Below, in pieces: positions 16,627-25,301 of a stretch of 49,973 bases of DNA. Both the position numbers and the translations under genes were made by a program. This DNA comes from Alphaproteobacteria bacterium (GTDB lineage: Bacteria; Pseudomonadota; Alphaproteobacteria; Ferrovibrionales; Ferrovibrionaceae), in contig CANJGB010000026.1 of assembly GCA_947473805.1 (NCBI GenBank), positions 1 to 49,973 of the forward strand. The letters are read 5' to 3'. The notes below the pieces were generated by a model. The model searched no databases. It was not told the origin of the DNA and worked only from the letters and a program-made list of their open reading frames with translations. Numbering within the stretch: position 1 is the first letter of the stretch; each line of letters begins with the position of its first letter.

Positions 16627-17872
16627 TCTCCTCGCCCTCCGCCGCCAACACCCGGCACGCCGGGAATGTCACCACCACCGTCGTCCCCTGCCCCACTGCG
16701 CTGACGATGTTCAGCGTGGCGCCGTGCAGATCGGTCAGGGCGCGCACCAGCGGCAGGCCCAGGCCCGTGCCCTGGTACTTGCGCGCCAGCCGTGAATCGA
16801 TCTGCCCGAACGGCGCCAGCGCCTTGGGGATATCGGCCACGCTCATGCCGATGCCAGTGTCCGATACCTCGACCTGCATCGTCCCGTCGTCGTCGATCCG
16901 CGCGTCGACGGCAATTCGCCCGCCGGGGGGAGTGAATTTCACCGCGTTCGACAGCAGGTTCAGCAGGACCTGCTTCACCTTGCGCTCATCCGCGTGCAGG
17001 TCCGGCAGGTCCGGCGGAACATTGTTTTCCAGCCCCACACCGGCATTTGTCGCCCGCTCGCCCATTAGCCGCACGCAGGCGGTAACGGTTTCGACCACCG
17101 ACATGCGGTCCTCCTGCAGCTCCTGCTTGCCCGCCTCCGCCTTGGCCAGGTCCAGGATGTCATTGATGATCGACAGCAGGTGCGCGCCCGAGACGTGGAT
17201 GTCGTTGGCATAGTCGCGATAGCGCGCATTGCCGACAGGGCCGAACATCTCGTGCTGCATTATTTCCGAGAAGCCGAGGATCGCGTTCAGCGGGGTGCGC
17301 AGTTCGTGGCTCATCTGCGCCAGGAAATCGGACTTCGCGCGGTTGGCGCGGTCCGCCTCCTCGCGCGCGCGCTGCAACTCGATGCCGCGCGCATGGCTCA
17401 GCTCCACCTTGCCGCGCATCAGCGCCAGGCCCGTGCAGATTCCCATATATTGCCCGCCCTGGGTCACGATGATGCCGTCGAACAGGGCCTGCGGATGTTC
17501 CAGCGCGACCTGGGTGCCCAGGTCGTCGATCCCGGTCTCCGCATCGACGATGAGCGCCTTGCGATCCATCAGCATGGTGATCGGCCGCCGGTTGAACAGT
17601 TCCGGCACGTATTGCTGCGAGTAGCGCGTCATCAGGTTGACCCGGTTGACCAGGCCTACCGGCCGGTTTCCGCTGTCGACCACCGCCATGGCCAGGTAGT
17701 CCGGACGGTTGACCAGTGCAGCGTGCACGTCGGCACAGCGGGTCAGCTGCGAAACCGCTGGCAGGGGGGCGGTCAGCGCCCCAGCCCGCCAGCCGTGCGC
17801 GAAATCCAGCGAGGGCACGATCATGGAGGCATCCGGCAGGTTTCGGGGGCGCAACGAGATGATCGACATCAA
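16604..17872 (-). CDS. Soluble sensor histidine kinase with CBS-like N-terminus (orphan)
   Basis: This 422-aa kinase has no membrane segment. Residues about 45-165 look like a CBS/MglA-type sensor region (VNRPDYLAMAVVDSGNRPVGLVNR; FDGIIVTQGGQYMGICTG). A short coiled linker leads to the dimerisation domain with the phospho-acceptor H-box SHELRTPLNAILGFSE, then the ATPase domain with N-box NLLSNAVKFTPPG, DTGIGM and GTGLGLPLVRAL. No response regulator gene adjoins it. It is convergent with and overlaps the MarR gene. The sensed signal is unknown; the N-terminal domain suggests a cytosolic ligand. Confidence 0.88.
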   Translation of the reverse strand: MMSIISLRPRNLPDASMIVPSLDFAHGWRAGALTAPLPAVSQLTRCADVHAALVNRPDYLAMAVVDSGNRPVGLVNRVNLMTRYSQQYVPELFNRRPITMLMDRKALIVDAETGIDDLGTQVALEHPQALFDGIIVTQGGQYMGICTGLALMRGKVELSHARGIELQRAREEADRANRAKSDFLAQMSHELRTPLNAILGFSEIMQHEMFGPVGNARYRDYANDIHVSGAHLLSIINDILDLAKAEAGKQELQEDRMSVVETVTACVRLMGERATNAGVGLENNVPPDLPDLHADERKVKQVLLNLLSNAVKFTPPGGRIAVDARIDDDGTMQVEVSDTGIGMSVADIPKALAPFGQIDSRLARKYQGTGLGLPLVRALTDLHGATLNIVSAVGQGTTVVVTFPACRVLAAEGEEISRRVAG

Positions 17873-18079
17873 CTACTCTCCGGCGATACGCCCGTGGATT
17901 GTCGGCCCCGACTCGCAAACGAATTGTTCACCGTGTGCGAAGGTTCAATGAAATTGCCGTGGCGGTTCCATGACAGGCGGGCTGTCCAGCCCCCGCCCAA
18001 GGCGCTTGATCGGCTTTTCCGCCGGCACTAACGTGCCCGCTTCCGCGTCCCCTCCCCCTTGTTCCCCCCAGGATTGCCC

Positions 18080-18928
18080 ATGAAATTCACAGGTACCGAG
18101 TCCTATGTCGCCACGCCCGATCTCATGGTGGCGGTCAACGCCTCGGTTGCGCTGGAGCGGCCGCTGCTGATCAAGGGCGAGCCCGGCACCGGCAAGACGG
18201 TCCTGGCCTACGAGGTGGCGAAAGCGCTGAACCGCCCGATCCTGACCTGGCACATCAAGTCGACCACCAAGGCACAGCAGGGCCTGTACGAGTACGACGC
18301 CGTCTCGCGCCTGCGCGACAGCCAGCTGGGCGACGAGAAGGTCAAGGACATCCGCAACTACATCAACAAGGGCAAGCTGTGGGACGCCTTCACGGCGCCC
18401 GACCGCCCGGTCCTGCTGATCGACGAAATCGACAAGGCCGATATCGAGTTCCCGAACGATCTGCTGCTGGAACTCGACCGCATGGAGTTCTTCGTCTACG
18501 AGACGCGCGAGACGATCAAGGCCGTGCAGCGCCCGATCGTGATGATCACCTCGAACAACGAGAAGGAACTGCCCGACGCGTTCCTGCGCCGCTGCTTCTT
18601 CCACTACATCCGCTTCCCCGACAAGGAGACGATGGAGCAGATCGTCGACGTGCACTATCCCGACGTGCAGAAGGAGCTGGTGCGTGAAGCACTCAACATC
18701 TTCTACGACATCCGCGAGACGCCGGGCCTGAAGAAGAAGCCATCGACGTCGGAACTGCTCGACTGGCTGAAGCTGCTGATGACCGAGGATCTGTCGGCCG
18801 AAACGCTGCGCGAGCGTGACCCGAAGAAGCTGATTCCGCCGCTGCACGGCGCGCTGCTGAAGAACGAGCAGGATGTGCACCTGTTCGAACGGCTCGCCTT
18901 CCTGGCCAAGCGCGAGCGCGGCAACTGA
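18080..18928 (+). CDS. MoxR-type AAA+ ATPase
   Basis: This 282-aa AAA+ ATPase starts at the ATG at 18080 behind CCAGGA. Walker A is GEPGTGKT, Walker B is VLLIDEIDKAD, and sensor/arginine finger residues appear in ITSNNEKELPDAFLRRC. MoxR ATPases act with a von Willebrand factor A partner to assemble or activate metal enzymes. The partner gene begins 16 bases downstream. In carboxydotrophs the equivalent pair is CoxD/CoxE, which matures the Mo-Cu centre; here no such enzyme adjoins, so the client is unknown. Confidence 0.92.
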   Translation: MKFTGTESYVATPDLMVAVNASVALERPLLIKGEPGTGKTVLAYEVAKALNRPILTWHIKSTTKAQQGLYEYDAVSRLRDSQLGDEKVKDIRNYINKGKLWDAFTAPDRPVLLIDEIDKADIEFPNDLLLELDRMEFFVYETRETIKAVQRPIVMITSNNEKELPDAFLRRCFFHYIRFPDKETMEQIVDVHYPDVQKELVREALNIFYDIRETPGLKKKPSTSELLDWLKLLMTEDLSAETLRERDPKKLIPPLHGALLKNEQDVHLFERLAFLAKRERGN

Positions 18929-18944
18929 GCCGGCCGGCCCGGTC

Positions 18945-20123
18945 ATGTTCATCAACTTCTTTCTCGAACTGCGCAACGCCAAGGTCCCGGCGTCCTTGCG
19001 CGAGTACCTGACCCTCATCGAGGCGATGAAGGCCGGGGTGCCGTCGTGGCGCGTGGAGGATTTCTACTACCTTGCCCGCGCGACCCTGGTGAAGGACGAG
19101 AAGAACCTCGACAAGTTCGACCTCGTGTTCGGCAAGTGCTTCAACGGCCTGGAATTCACCGCCGAAGACCTCATGGCCCGCCTGCCCGAGGAATGGCTGC
19201 GCAAGCTGACCGAGAAGATGCTGACCGACGAGGAGAAAGCGCTCATCGAGAGCCTCGGCGGCTGGGAAAAGCTGATGGAGACGCTGAAGAAGCGGCTCGA
19301 GGAACAGAAGGAACGCCACCAGGGCGGCAACAAGTGGATCGGCACTGCCGGCACCTCGCCCTTCGGCGCGCAAGGGTACAACCCGGAGGGCGTGCGCATC
19401 GGCCAGGAAAAGTCGCGCCAGCGCCGCGGCGTGAAGGTCTGGGACAAGCGCGAGTACAAGAATCTCGACGACAGCATCGAACTGGGCATCCGCAACATCA
19501 AGGTGGCGCTGCGCCGCCTGCGCAAGTTCGCCCGCGACGGCGCCGACCTGGAACTGGACCTGCCCGACACCATCCGCTCGACCGCCAACAATGCCGGCTA
19601 CCTGGACCTGAAAATGGTGCCCGAGCGGCGCAACAAGGCCAAGGTCCTGGCGCTGTTCGACATCGGTGGGTCGATGGACGACCATATCCGGGTCTGCGAG
19701 GAACTGTTCTCGGCCGCCAAGACCGAGTTCAAGCACATGGAGTTCTTCTACTTCCACAACTGCATTTACGAGAAGCTGTGGAAAGACAACCGCCGCCGGC
19801 ACACCGAATTCATCCCGACCTGGGAAGTGTTGCACAAATATGGCCATGACTGGAAAGTCGTGATCGTCGGCGACGCCTCGATGAGCCCGTACGAGATCAC
19901 TTATCCGGGCGGCAGTGTCGAACACTGGAACGAGGAACCCGGCCAGGTCTGGATGCAGCGCTTTGCCAACATTTACCAGAAGATCGCCTGGCTGAACCCG
20001 GTACCGGAAAAACATTGGGCCCATGCCGAGTCGATCCAGATATTCAAACAGCTGGTCAACGACCGCATGTATCCGCTGACCCTCGGCGGTCTGGAACGGG
20101 CCATGCGGGACCTCAGCAAATAG
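18945..20123 (+). CDS. CoxE-like VWA-domain protein, partner of MoxR ATPase
   Basis: This 392-aa protein starts MFINFFLELRNAKVPASLRE. The first half is helical and charged (PSWRVEDFYYLARATLVKDEKN; EEWLRKLTEKMLTDEEKA). The second half carries a VWA domain: ALFDIGGSMDDH in the MIDAS position, then VVIVGDASMSPYEI. The canonical MIDAS is DxSxS; here the middle serine is glycine (DIGGS). It is in the same operon as the MoxR ATPase and should act with it as an adaptor for an unidentified client. Ends about 110 bases before the hydroxybutyrate dehydrogenase gene. Confidence 0.9.
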   Translation: MFINFFLELRNAKVPASLREYLTLIEAMKAGVPSWRVEDFYYLARATLVKDEKNLDKFDLVFGKCFNGLEFTAEDLMARLPEEWLRKLTEKMLTDEEKALIESLGGWEKLMETLKKRLEEQKERHQGGNKWIGTAGTSPFGAQGYNPEGVRIGQEKSRQRRGVKVWDKREYKNLDDSIELGIRNIKVALRRLRKFARDGADLELDLPDTIRSTANNAGYLDLKMVPERRNKAKVLALFDIGGSMDDHIRVCEELFSAAKTEFKHMEFFYFHNCIYEKLWKDNRRRHTEFIPTWEVLHKYGHDWKVVIVGDASMSPYEITYPGGSVEHWNEEPGQVWMQRFANIYQKIAWLNPVPEKHWAHAESIQIFKQLVNDRMYPLTLGGLERAMRDLSK

Positions 20124-20195
20124 CGCGTAAATAGGCCCTTCTCGCGGCACTTTGGCGCTGGACGCGGCATATCCGTTGCGGCAAAGTCCGGGGAC

Positions 20196-20213
20196 CGCGG
20201 CGGTTGCGCCGCG
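20196..20213. other. GC hairpin in the leader of the hydroxybutyrate dehydrogenase gene
   Basis: CGCGGCG (20196-20202), loop GTTG, CGCCGCG (20207-20213): a perfect 7-bp stem ending 13 bases before the ribosome site of the next gene. No T-run follows, so it is not a convincing intrinsic terminator for the VWA gene. It might mark an mRNA end or influence translation; role unproven. Confidence 0.4.
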
Positions 20214-20236
20214 CTCAAATTCCTGAGGGGGATATA

Positions 20237-21025
20237 ATGTTAAACGGCAAATCCGCGATCATCACCGGCTCGACCAGCGGCATCGGTCTGGGCGTCGCCA
20301 AGCGCATGGCCAAGGCCGGCGCCAACGTCATGCTCAACGGCTCGCGCGCGGCGTCCGAGGCGGAGAAGCTGATCGAGGAAATCAAGGCGCTGAGCGGCGG
20401 CAGGAGCAAGGTCGCGTACTGCGCCGCCGACATGACCAAGGAAGCCGACCGCATCAAGCTGGTCGAAGAGACCAACAAGGCCTTCGGCGCGATCGACATC
20501 CTGATCAACAATGCCGGCATCCAGTACGTCGCGAAGGTCGAAGACTTTCCGATGGACAAGTGGAACGAGGTGATCGCGGTCAACCTCTCCTCGATCTTCC
20601 ACCTGATCAAGCAGACCCTGCCGGCGATGAAGCAGCGCAAGTGGGGCCGCATCATCCAGGTCGCCTCGGTGCACGGCCTGATCGGCTCGACCAAGAAGGC
20701 CGCCTACACCGCCGCCAAGCACGGCCTGATCGGCCTGACCAAGGTTGTCGCGCTGGAAAACGCCACCCACGGCGTCACCTGCAACGCGATCTGCCCGGGC
20801 TGGGTCCTGACCCCGCTGGTCGAGAAGCAGATTGACGCGATCGCCAAGGAAAAGGGCATCAGCTTCGAGGACGCCAAGATCGACCTGCTGTCGGAAAAGC
20901 AGCCCTCGCTGCAGTTCGCGACGCCGGACCAGCTCGGCGGCCTCGCCGTGTTCCTGTCCAGCGACGACGCCGCGCAGATCACCGGCGTGCCGCTGCCGAT
21001 GGATGGCGGCTGGACCGCCCGCTAA
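20237..21025 (+). CDS. bdhA: 3-hydroxybutyrate dehydrogenase (short-chain dehydrogenase)
   Basis: This NAD-dependent enzyme interconverts D-3-hydroxybutyrate and acetoacetate in polyhydroxybutyrate and ketone body metabolism. The 262-aa SDR shows the cofactor motif TGSTSGIG, NNAGIQYV, and the catalytic S-Y-K set (VASVHGLIGS; YTAAKHG). It also has the substrate-specific region NAICPGWVLTPLVEKQI with a long loop to LSEKQPSLQFATPDQLGG, as in BdhA. A strong GAGGGGG lies just ahead of the ATG at 20237. It is followed by an intrinsic terminator. Confidence 0.93.
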   Translation: MLNGKSAIITGSTSGIGLGVAKRMAKAGANVMLNGSRAASEAEKLIEEIKALSGGRSKVAYCAADMTKEADRIKLVEETNKAFGAIDILINNAGIQYVAKVEDFPMDKWNEVIAVNLSSIFHLIKQTLPAMKQRKWGRIIQVASVHGLIGSTKKAAYTAAKHGLIGLTKVVALENATHGVTCNAICPGWVLTPLVEKQIDAIAKEKGISFEDAKIDLLSEKQPSLQFATPDQLGGLAVFLSSDDAAQITGVPLPMDGGWTAR

Positions 21026-21046
21026 GGCAGAGCGCCTGAAAAACGA

Positions 21047-21078
21047 AGGGCCGGGAGAAATCCCGGCCCTTTTTCTTT
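21047..21078 (+). terminator. Intrinsic terminator (works in both directions)
   Basis: AGGGCCGGGA, loop GAAA, TCCCGGCCCT (21047-21070) is a perfect 10-bp stem followed by TTTTCTTT. On the minus strand the hairpin is followed by TTCGTTTTT, so it can also end the RTX transcript that converges from the right. Confidence 0.9.
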
Positions 21079-21092
21079 GAAGGCGACTGACC

Positions 21093-24000
21093 TCAGACGA
21101 ACGCGAACTCGTCTGCCGTCAGGTCACCGTCGGTGACGCCCTGGAGCACGATCTGCGCGCCGCTGCCCAGCGTGATCACCGTGTCGCCGCCGACCCGCAT
21201 GTGCACGAGGCTGGCGAAATCGGCCACGCCGGCAGTCGAGAGGTCGATGCGGTCTCCGCCCAGGACTGCGAAGTCAACGATGATGTCCTTGTCGCCAGCC
21301 GTGCCCGTAGCGAAAACGAACCTGTCGTCGCCGGCGCCGCCCGAAAGGGTATCGATACCCGCGCCGCCATCCAGCAGGTCGTTGTCTTCAGCGCCGTAAA
21401 TGGCGTCATTGCCTGAACCGCCGTACAGAGAGTCGTCGCCGAGGCCGCCGTACAGGCCATCCCCGGCGCCATCGCCGCCGGTCAGGCTATCGCCACCCGC
21501 ACCGCCATACAGCCAGTCCGTGTCGGCGCCGCCATCCAGCGTGTCGCCGACGTTGGTGCCGCGCATATCCTGGCTGCCGGCGCCGGCGGTGATGTTCACG
21601 CCGCCCGCGGAGGTGCCATGAATCTCCCCGATATCGTTGGTGATGGTGACGGCGCTCGACGTGGCGACGTCCACCCGGTCGTGGCCCTCACTGGCCTGCT
21701 CGGTGACCACGTCCGCGGGATCGTCGATGACGTAAAGGTCATCGCCATCGCCGCCCACCAGGGTATCAACACCCGTGCCGCCGTGCAGATAGTCGCTGCC
21801 GTCGCCACCCGCCAGCGAGTCAGCGCCGGCCCCGCCATAAAGCCAGTCGGCATCGGCGCCGCTGCTCAAGGTATCAGCCGCATCACCGCCCCACATCGTC
21901 TGGCTGCCGATCCCGGCCGTGATGTTCACGCCGCCCACGGCCAGTCCGCGGACCAGTTCGATGTTGTCGGCGAGCGTGATTGCGCTCGACGTATAGACGT
22001 TGACCTGGTCGATGCCTTCATTGGCAAGCTCGACCACCACGTCCGCACTGTCATCGACCAGGTAGATGTCATCGCCATCGCCACCGACGAGGGAGTCGGC
22101 GCCCAGGCCTCCGCCGAGGGTGTCATTGCCCAGGCCTCCCTCCAGCGTATCGGCGCCGTCATCGCCGTACATGGCGTCATTGCCGCCGCCGCCGAACAAC
22201 TGGTCGTCGTCAGCCCCGCCGAACAGCGCGTCGCCGCCATTGTCGCCACCGGTCAACACGTCATTGCCGGCGCCGCCGAACAGCCAGTCCAGGTTGTCGC
22301 CGGCGCTCAGCGTGTCTGCCGCGGCGGTGCCCCGGATGTCCTGGCTGCCCGTGCCGGCGGTGATGTTCACGCCGCCCACGGCCGTGCCATGAATCTCCTC
22401 GATATTGTCCCCGATGGTGAGCGCGCCCGACGCAGAGACGTTGACGCGATCGAAACCTTCGGCCGCGTTCTCGACCACCGCGTCGCCGGCATTGTCGACG
22501 ATGTAGTAGTCATCGCCCGCGCCGCCGGTCAGGGTATCGACGCCGGCGCCGCCATCGAGGTAGTCGTTGCCCGAACCTCCGAACAGGCGGTCGTTTCCCC
22601 CGTTGCCAAAGAGCGAATCGTTGCCGGCCAGGCCGTAGACCGTGTTGGCAACGCCATCACCCAGGTAGCCGTCGTCGCCCGCACTCAGGATAACGGAGGA
22701 AGCAAGCGAAGCCAGATCGATGTCGGAATCGGCGAACCGCAAGCCCTCGATGCCGGTCAGGGTGTCCATGCCGTCGTCGCCGTCGAACGGATTGAGGTCC
22801 ACGACCACGACGGGGCCGCCATCGTCCAGGAACAATTGATAGTCGGAGAAATTGCCGGCGAAACTGGCGCGGTCGGCGCCGGCGCCGCCATCCAGGTAGT
22901 CGTTGCCGAGCCCGCCGGCCAGCACGTCGTTGCCCGCGCCGCCGAACAGCCGGTCGCTGTCGCCGCTGCCCGCCAGGACGTCATCGCCGCCGCCGCCCGA
23001 GATCGTGTCCGCCAGCCCGCCGCCGGTCAGCGTGTCGGACGACAGTCCGCCCGTGAGGCGCAGGAAACCGTCCACCTCGGCGCTGCCGTCGAAGCGCAGC
23101 GCACTCGCCGCACCGTCAAACCCGGTGTCGAAAGCGACATCGAGAGTTCCACCGGCCACGAGAGATGCATCCCCAAGGGCGAGGTCGAAGCCCGAAGTCG
23201 CGGCCTGCACGCGCACGTTCTCTATCTCGGACAGGAAGTCGAGGACGATGTGGCTTGATATGCCGGTGACGACGACGACATCGATGCCGGCCCCGCCGGT
23301 TGCGACCGACCCCGCGCCGGGAGCCACCGTACTGATGACGAACCGGTCGTCACCGTCGCCGCCGAACAGCGTATCGGGCGCCGCGCTCGTGGTGAGGGTA
23401 TCGTTGCCGGCCCCGCCGTCGAGAATGGCCCCGTCGCTGGCGGTGCCCTGGCCGGATAGGGAGTCGTTGCCGGCTCCGCCGTACAAGGCGTCGCCCCCGC
23501 CACCGCCCAGGATCAGGTCGTTTCCGTCACCGCCGAGTAGGGAATCATGGCCACCGCCACCTCTCAGCGTGTCGTTGCCGGCCGCGCCATCCAGCGTGTC
23601 GTCGCCGTCGCCGCCGACAAGGGAATCCGCTCCCGACGTGCCGGTGAGGGAAACACCACTGTCGTCGTCGACAATTGTGCCAACGCCGACGCCGTCGCCG
23701 ATCACACCGTTGGTTACGCCGGTGAGGTTCAGGGCGAAGGACTCGGTCGACTCCGTGACCAGGTCGTTCAGCACCACGACGTCGACGACCTTGCTGGTTT
23801 CCCCGGCGTTGAATGTTACCGAGCCGCTGGCAGCCGTAAAGTCTGAACCGGCTACCGCCGTACCGTCGGCGGTGGCGTAGTTCACTGTCACCGGCAGGAG
23901 CGGTGCGTAGGAGAGCGATACCGTGAAGCGGATAGTGTTGCCGGTCAGGGCGCCTTCGACGGCCTGCGCGTCCGACACGCTAGCGGCCAAGACCTGGAAG

Positions 24001-25067
24001 GAACTCAAGGCGAAGCTATCAAACACCACCGAATTACCGCCCGGTCCAGCTTGGTTCCGAGCGACGCGCAGGACTTCGATGCCTTGAACCGTATCGACGC
24101 CTTGACCGGTAACCCCGACGGCGATCAAACTTCCCGTGTTGTGAACGCTATAAGAAAAGCCGGCATTTGTGACTGAGATGTTTAGCGTGTCGTTTCCGTT
24201 GCCTCCGATGAACAGGTCGTCGGTGGTGGGCTGGAAAGGAAAAAAACGGGAAACGAAGGAATCGTCGCCTTCTCCTCCCTGAAGGGTGACCGGCCCTTGG
24301 CCAAAGATGCCCGACAGCGTGTCACCTCCGTCGCCGCCATCGACGAAACGGCCTTCCAGGGAGTCGTTTCCCGACCCGCCGTATACCGAATATCCTGAAG
24401 CAAGAGTGTCATTGCCGTTACCGCCAAACATTGTCTCGGCATCGGTCAGGAGGTCATCACCGTCACCGCCGGACAATTGCTGCCCGGAGGTGCCGTGCAA
24501 GGTGTCGCCAAAGGCCGAACCGACCAACGCCTCGACCGACGTCAACGTGTCACCGGCCGCCTCGCCACTGAATATGAAGCCGATGGAAATGCTCGCCAGC
24601 ACGGCCGACGATGCCGAGGAGTAGTCGGCGGTGTCGAACCCGACCCCACCGTCGAGCAGATCGCCCCCCAGACCGCCGACCAAGGTGTCGTCACCGGCCC
24701 CGCCGTAGAGCGTGTCGCTATCGTCCCCGCCGACAAGCCGGTCACCGATGGAGCCGCCGTACAGCGTGTCGGCTCCTGCGCCGCCCGCCAGCGTATTGAG
24801 TCCGGCGCCGCCGAAGAGGACATCCAGCCCGTCGCCGCCATCGAGGCTGTCATTCCCCGCGCCACCGAACAGCAGGTCGTCTCCCGCGTCGCCCGTAACG
24901 GTGTCGTTGCCATCACCGCCGTCGACGACGTCGTTGCCGTCGCCGCCGGTCAGGGAGTCGTTGCCGTCGCCGCCGTACAGCAGGTCGCCGCCCGCCAGAC
25001 CCTGGAGCACATCGTCCGAGGTTGAACCGGTCAGTGTATCGTTTTGGACCGTTCCTGGAATAAACAT
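21093..25067 (-). CDS. Large RTX (haemolysin-type calcium-binding) protein with a Calx-beta domain
   Basis: This 1324-aa acidic, glycine-rich protein has no cysteine-rich region or N-terminal signal peptide. Dense RTX nonapeptides (GGxGxDxLx) fill residues about 20-145, 195-295, 475-575 and 675-735. Residues about 362-468 form a Calx-beta domain (VNYATADGTAVAGSDF, ESFALNLTG). From about 800 on, larger modules recur: DDYYIVD/DDIYLVD/DDLYVID at 852, 999 and 1109, and NITAG at 901, 1048 and 1158. The end (ADEFAFV, preceded by FAVLGGDRIDLS) is typical of type I secretion substrates. It should be exported and bind calcium outside the cell. No ABC exporter, membrane fusion protein or enzyme domain was seen, so function is unknown. 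AGAGGGG precedes the start. Confidence 0.92.
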   Translation of the reverse strand: MFIPGTVQNDTLTGSTSDDVLQGLAGGDLLYGGDGNDSLTGGDGNDVVDGGDGNDTVTGDAGDDLLFGGAGNDSLDGGDGLDVLFGGAGLNTLAGGAGADTLYGGSIGDRLVGGDDSDTLYGGAGDDTLVGGLGGDLLDGGVGFDTADYSSASSAVLASISIGFIFSGEAAGDTLTSVEALVGSAFGDTLHGTSGQQLSGGDGDDLLTDAETMFGGNGNDTLASGYSVYGGSGNDSLEGRFVDGGDGGDTLSGIFGQGPVTLQGGEGDDSFVSRFFPFQPTTDDLFIGGNGNDTLNISVTNAGFSYSVHNTGSLIAVGVTGQGVDTVQGIEVLRVARNQAGPGGNSVVFDSFALSSFQVLAASVSDAQAVEGALTGNTIRFTVSLSYAPLLPVTVNYATADGTAVAGSDFTAASGSVTFNAGETSKVVDVVVLNDLVTESTESFALNLTGVTNGVIGDGVGVGTIVDDDSGVSLTGTSGADSLVGGDGDDTLDGAAGNDTLRGGGGHDSLLGGDGNDLILGGGGGDALYGGAGNDSLSGQGTASDGAILDGGAGNDTLTTSAAPDTLFGGDGDDRFVISTVAPGAGSVATGGAGIDVVVVTGISSHIVLDFLSEIENVRVQAATSGFDLALGDASLVAGGTLDVAFDTGFDGAASALRFDGSAEVDGFLRLTGGLSSDTLTGGGLADTISGGGGDDVLAGSGDSDRLFGGAGNDVLAGGLGNDYLDGGAGADRASFAGNFSDYQLFLDDGGPVVVVDLNPFDGDDGMDTLTGIEGLRFADSDIDLASLASSVILSAGDDGYLGDGVANTVYGLAGNDSLFGNGGNDRLFGGSGNDYLDGGAGVDTLTGGAGDDYYIVDNAGDAVVENAAEGFDRVNVSASGALTIGDNIEEIHGTAVGGVNITAGTGSQDIRGTAAADTLSAGDNLDWLFGGAGNDVLTGGDNGGDALFGGADDDQLFGGGGNDAMYGDDGADTLEGGLGNDTLGGGLGADSLVGGDGDDIYLVDDSADVVVELANEGIDQVNVYTSSAITLADNIELVRGLAVGGVNITAGIGSQTMWGGDAADTLSSGADADWLYGGAGADSLAGGDGSDYLHGGTGVDTLVGGDGDDLYVIDDPADVVTEQASEGHDRVDVATSSAVTITNDIGEIHGTSAGGVNITAGAGSQDMRGTNVGDTLDGGADTDWLYGGAGGDSLTGGDGAGDGLYGGLGDDSLYGGSGNDAIYGAEDNDLLDGGAGIDTLSGGAGDDRFVFATGTAGDKDIIVDFAVLGGDRIDLSTAGVADFASLVHMRVGGDTVITLGSGAQIVLQGVTDGDLTADEFAFV

Positions 25068-25125
25068 AGTAAAAAATCCCCTCTATTCGCCAAATAAGGG
25101 AGAATTAAGCATAAGTCGTGCCGCA

Positions 25126-25141
25126 TGTGATGGAGGTCACA
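25126..25141. promoter_or_regulatory. Perfect CRP/FNR-superfamily-like palindrome upstream of the RTX gene
   Basis: TGTGATGGAGGTCACA matches the classical CRP half-sites TGTGA-N6-TCACA at all ten positions. It lies 58 bases upstream of the RTX start codon, in a 234-base gap shared with ntrX. Candidate -10 boxes (TATGCT at 25108-25113 on the minus strand) are weak. No regulator gene is nearby, so it is a sequence match only. Confidence 0.5.
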
Positions 25142-25301
25142 GACGCCCGCGCAGCTCAGACTTTCGAAGACCCGGGAGCAGTTCGGCTGGCGACGCTGCT
25201 GAGAATGGCGGATACGCGCCTGATCGCCATGATCAGGATCAACACGAAGACCCGCGGAGCCAGCGCGACGGTGGCGCCGCCAAGCCTAGTGGTGAAGCAG
25301 A

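Noticed and set aside
21618-23258. 546-codon frame opposite the RTX gene
   Set aside because: Produced by the repetitive RTX coding sequence read backwards; no independent signal.
21093-25067. Tandem short repeats suggestive of a CRISPR array or satellite
   Set aside because: The repetition is 9-residue RTX coding repeats in frame, with no conserved direct repeat/spacer pattern.
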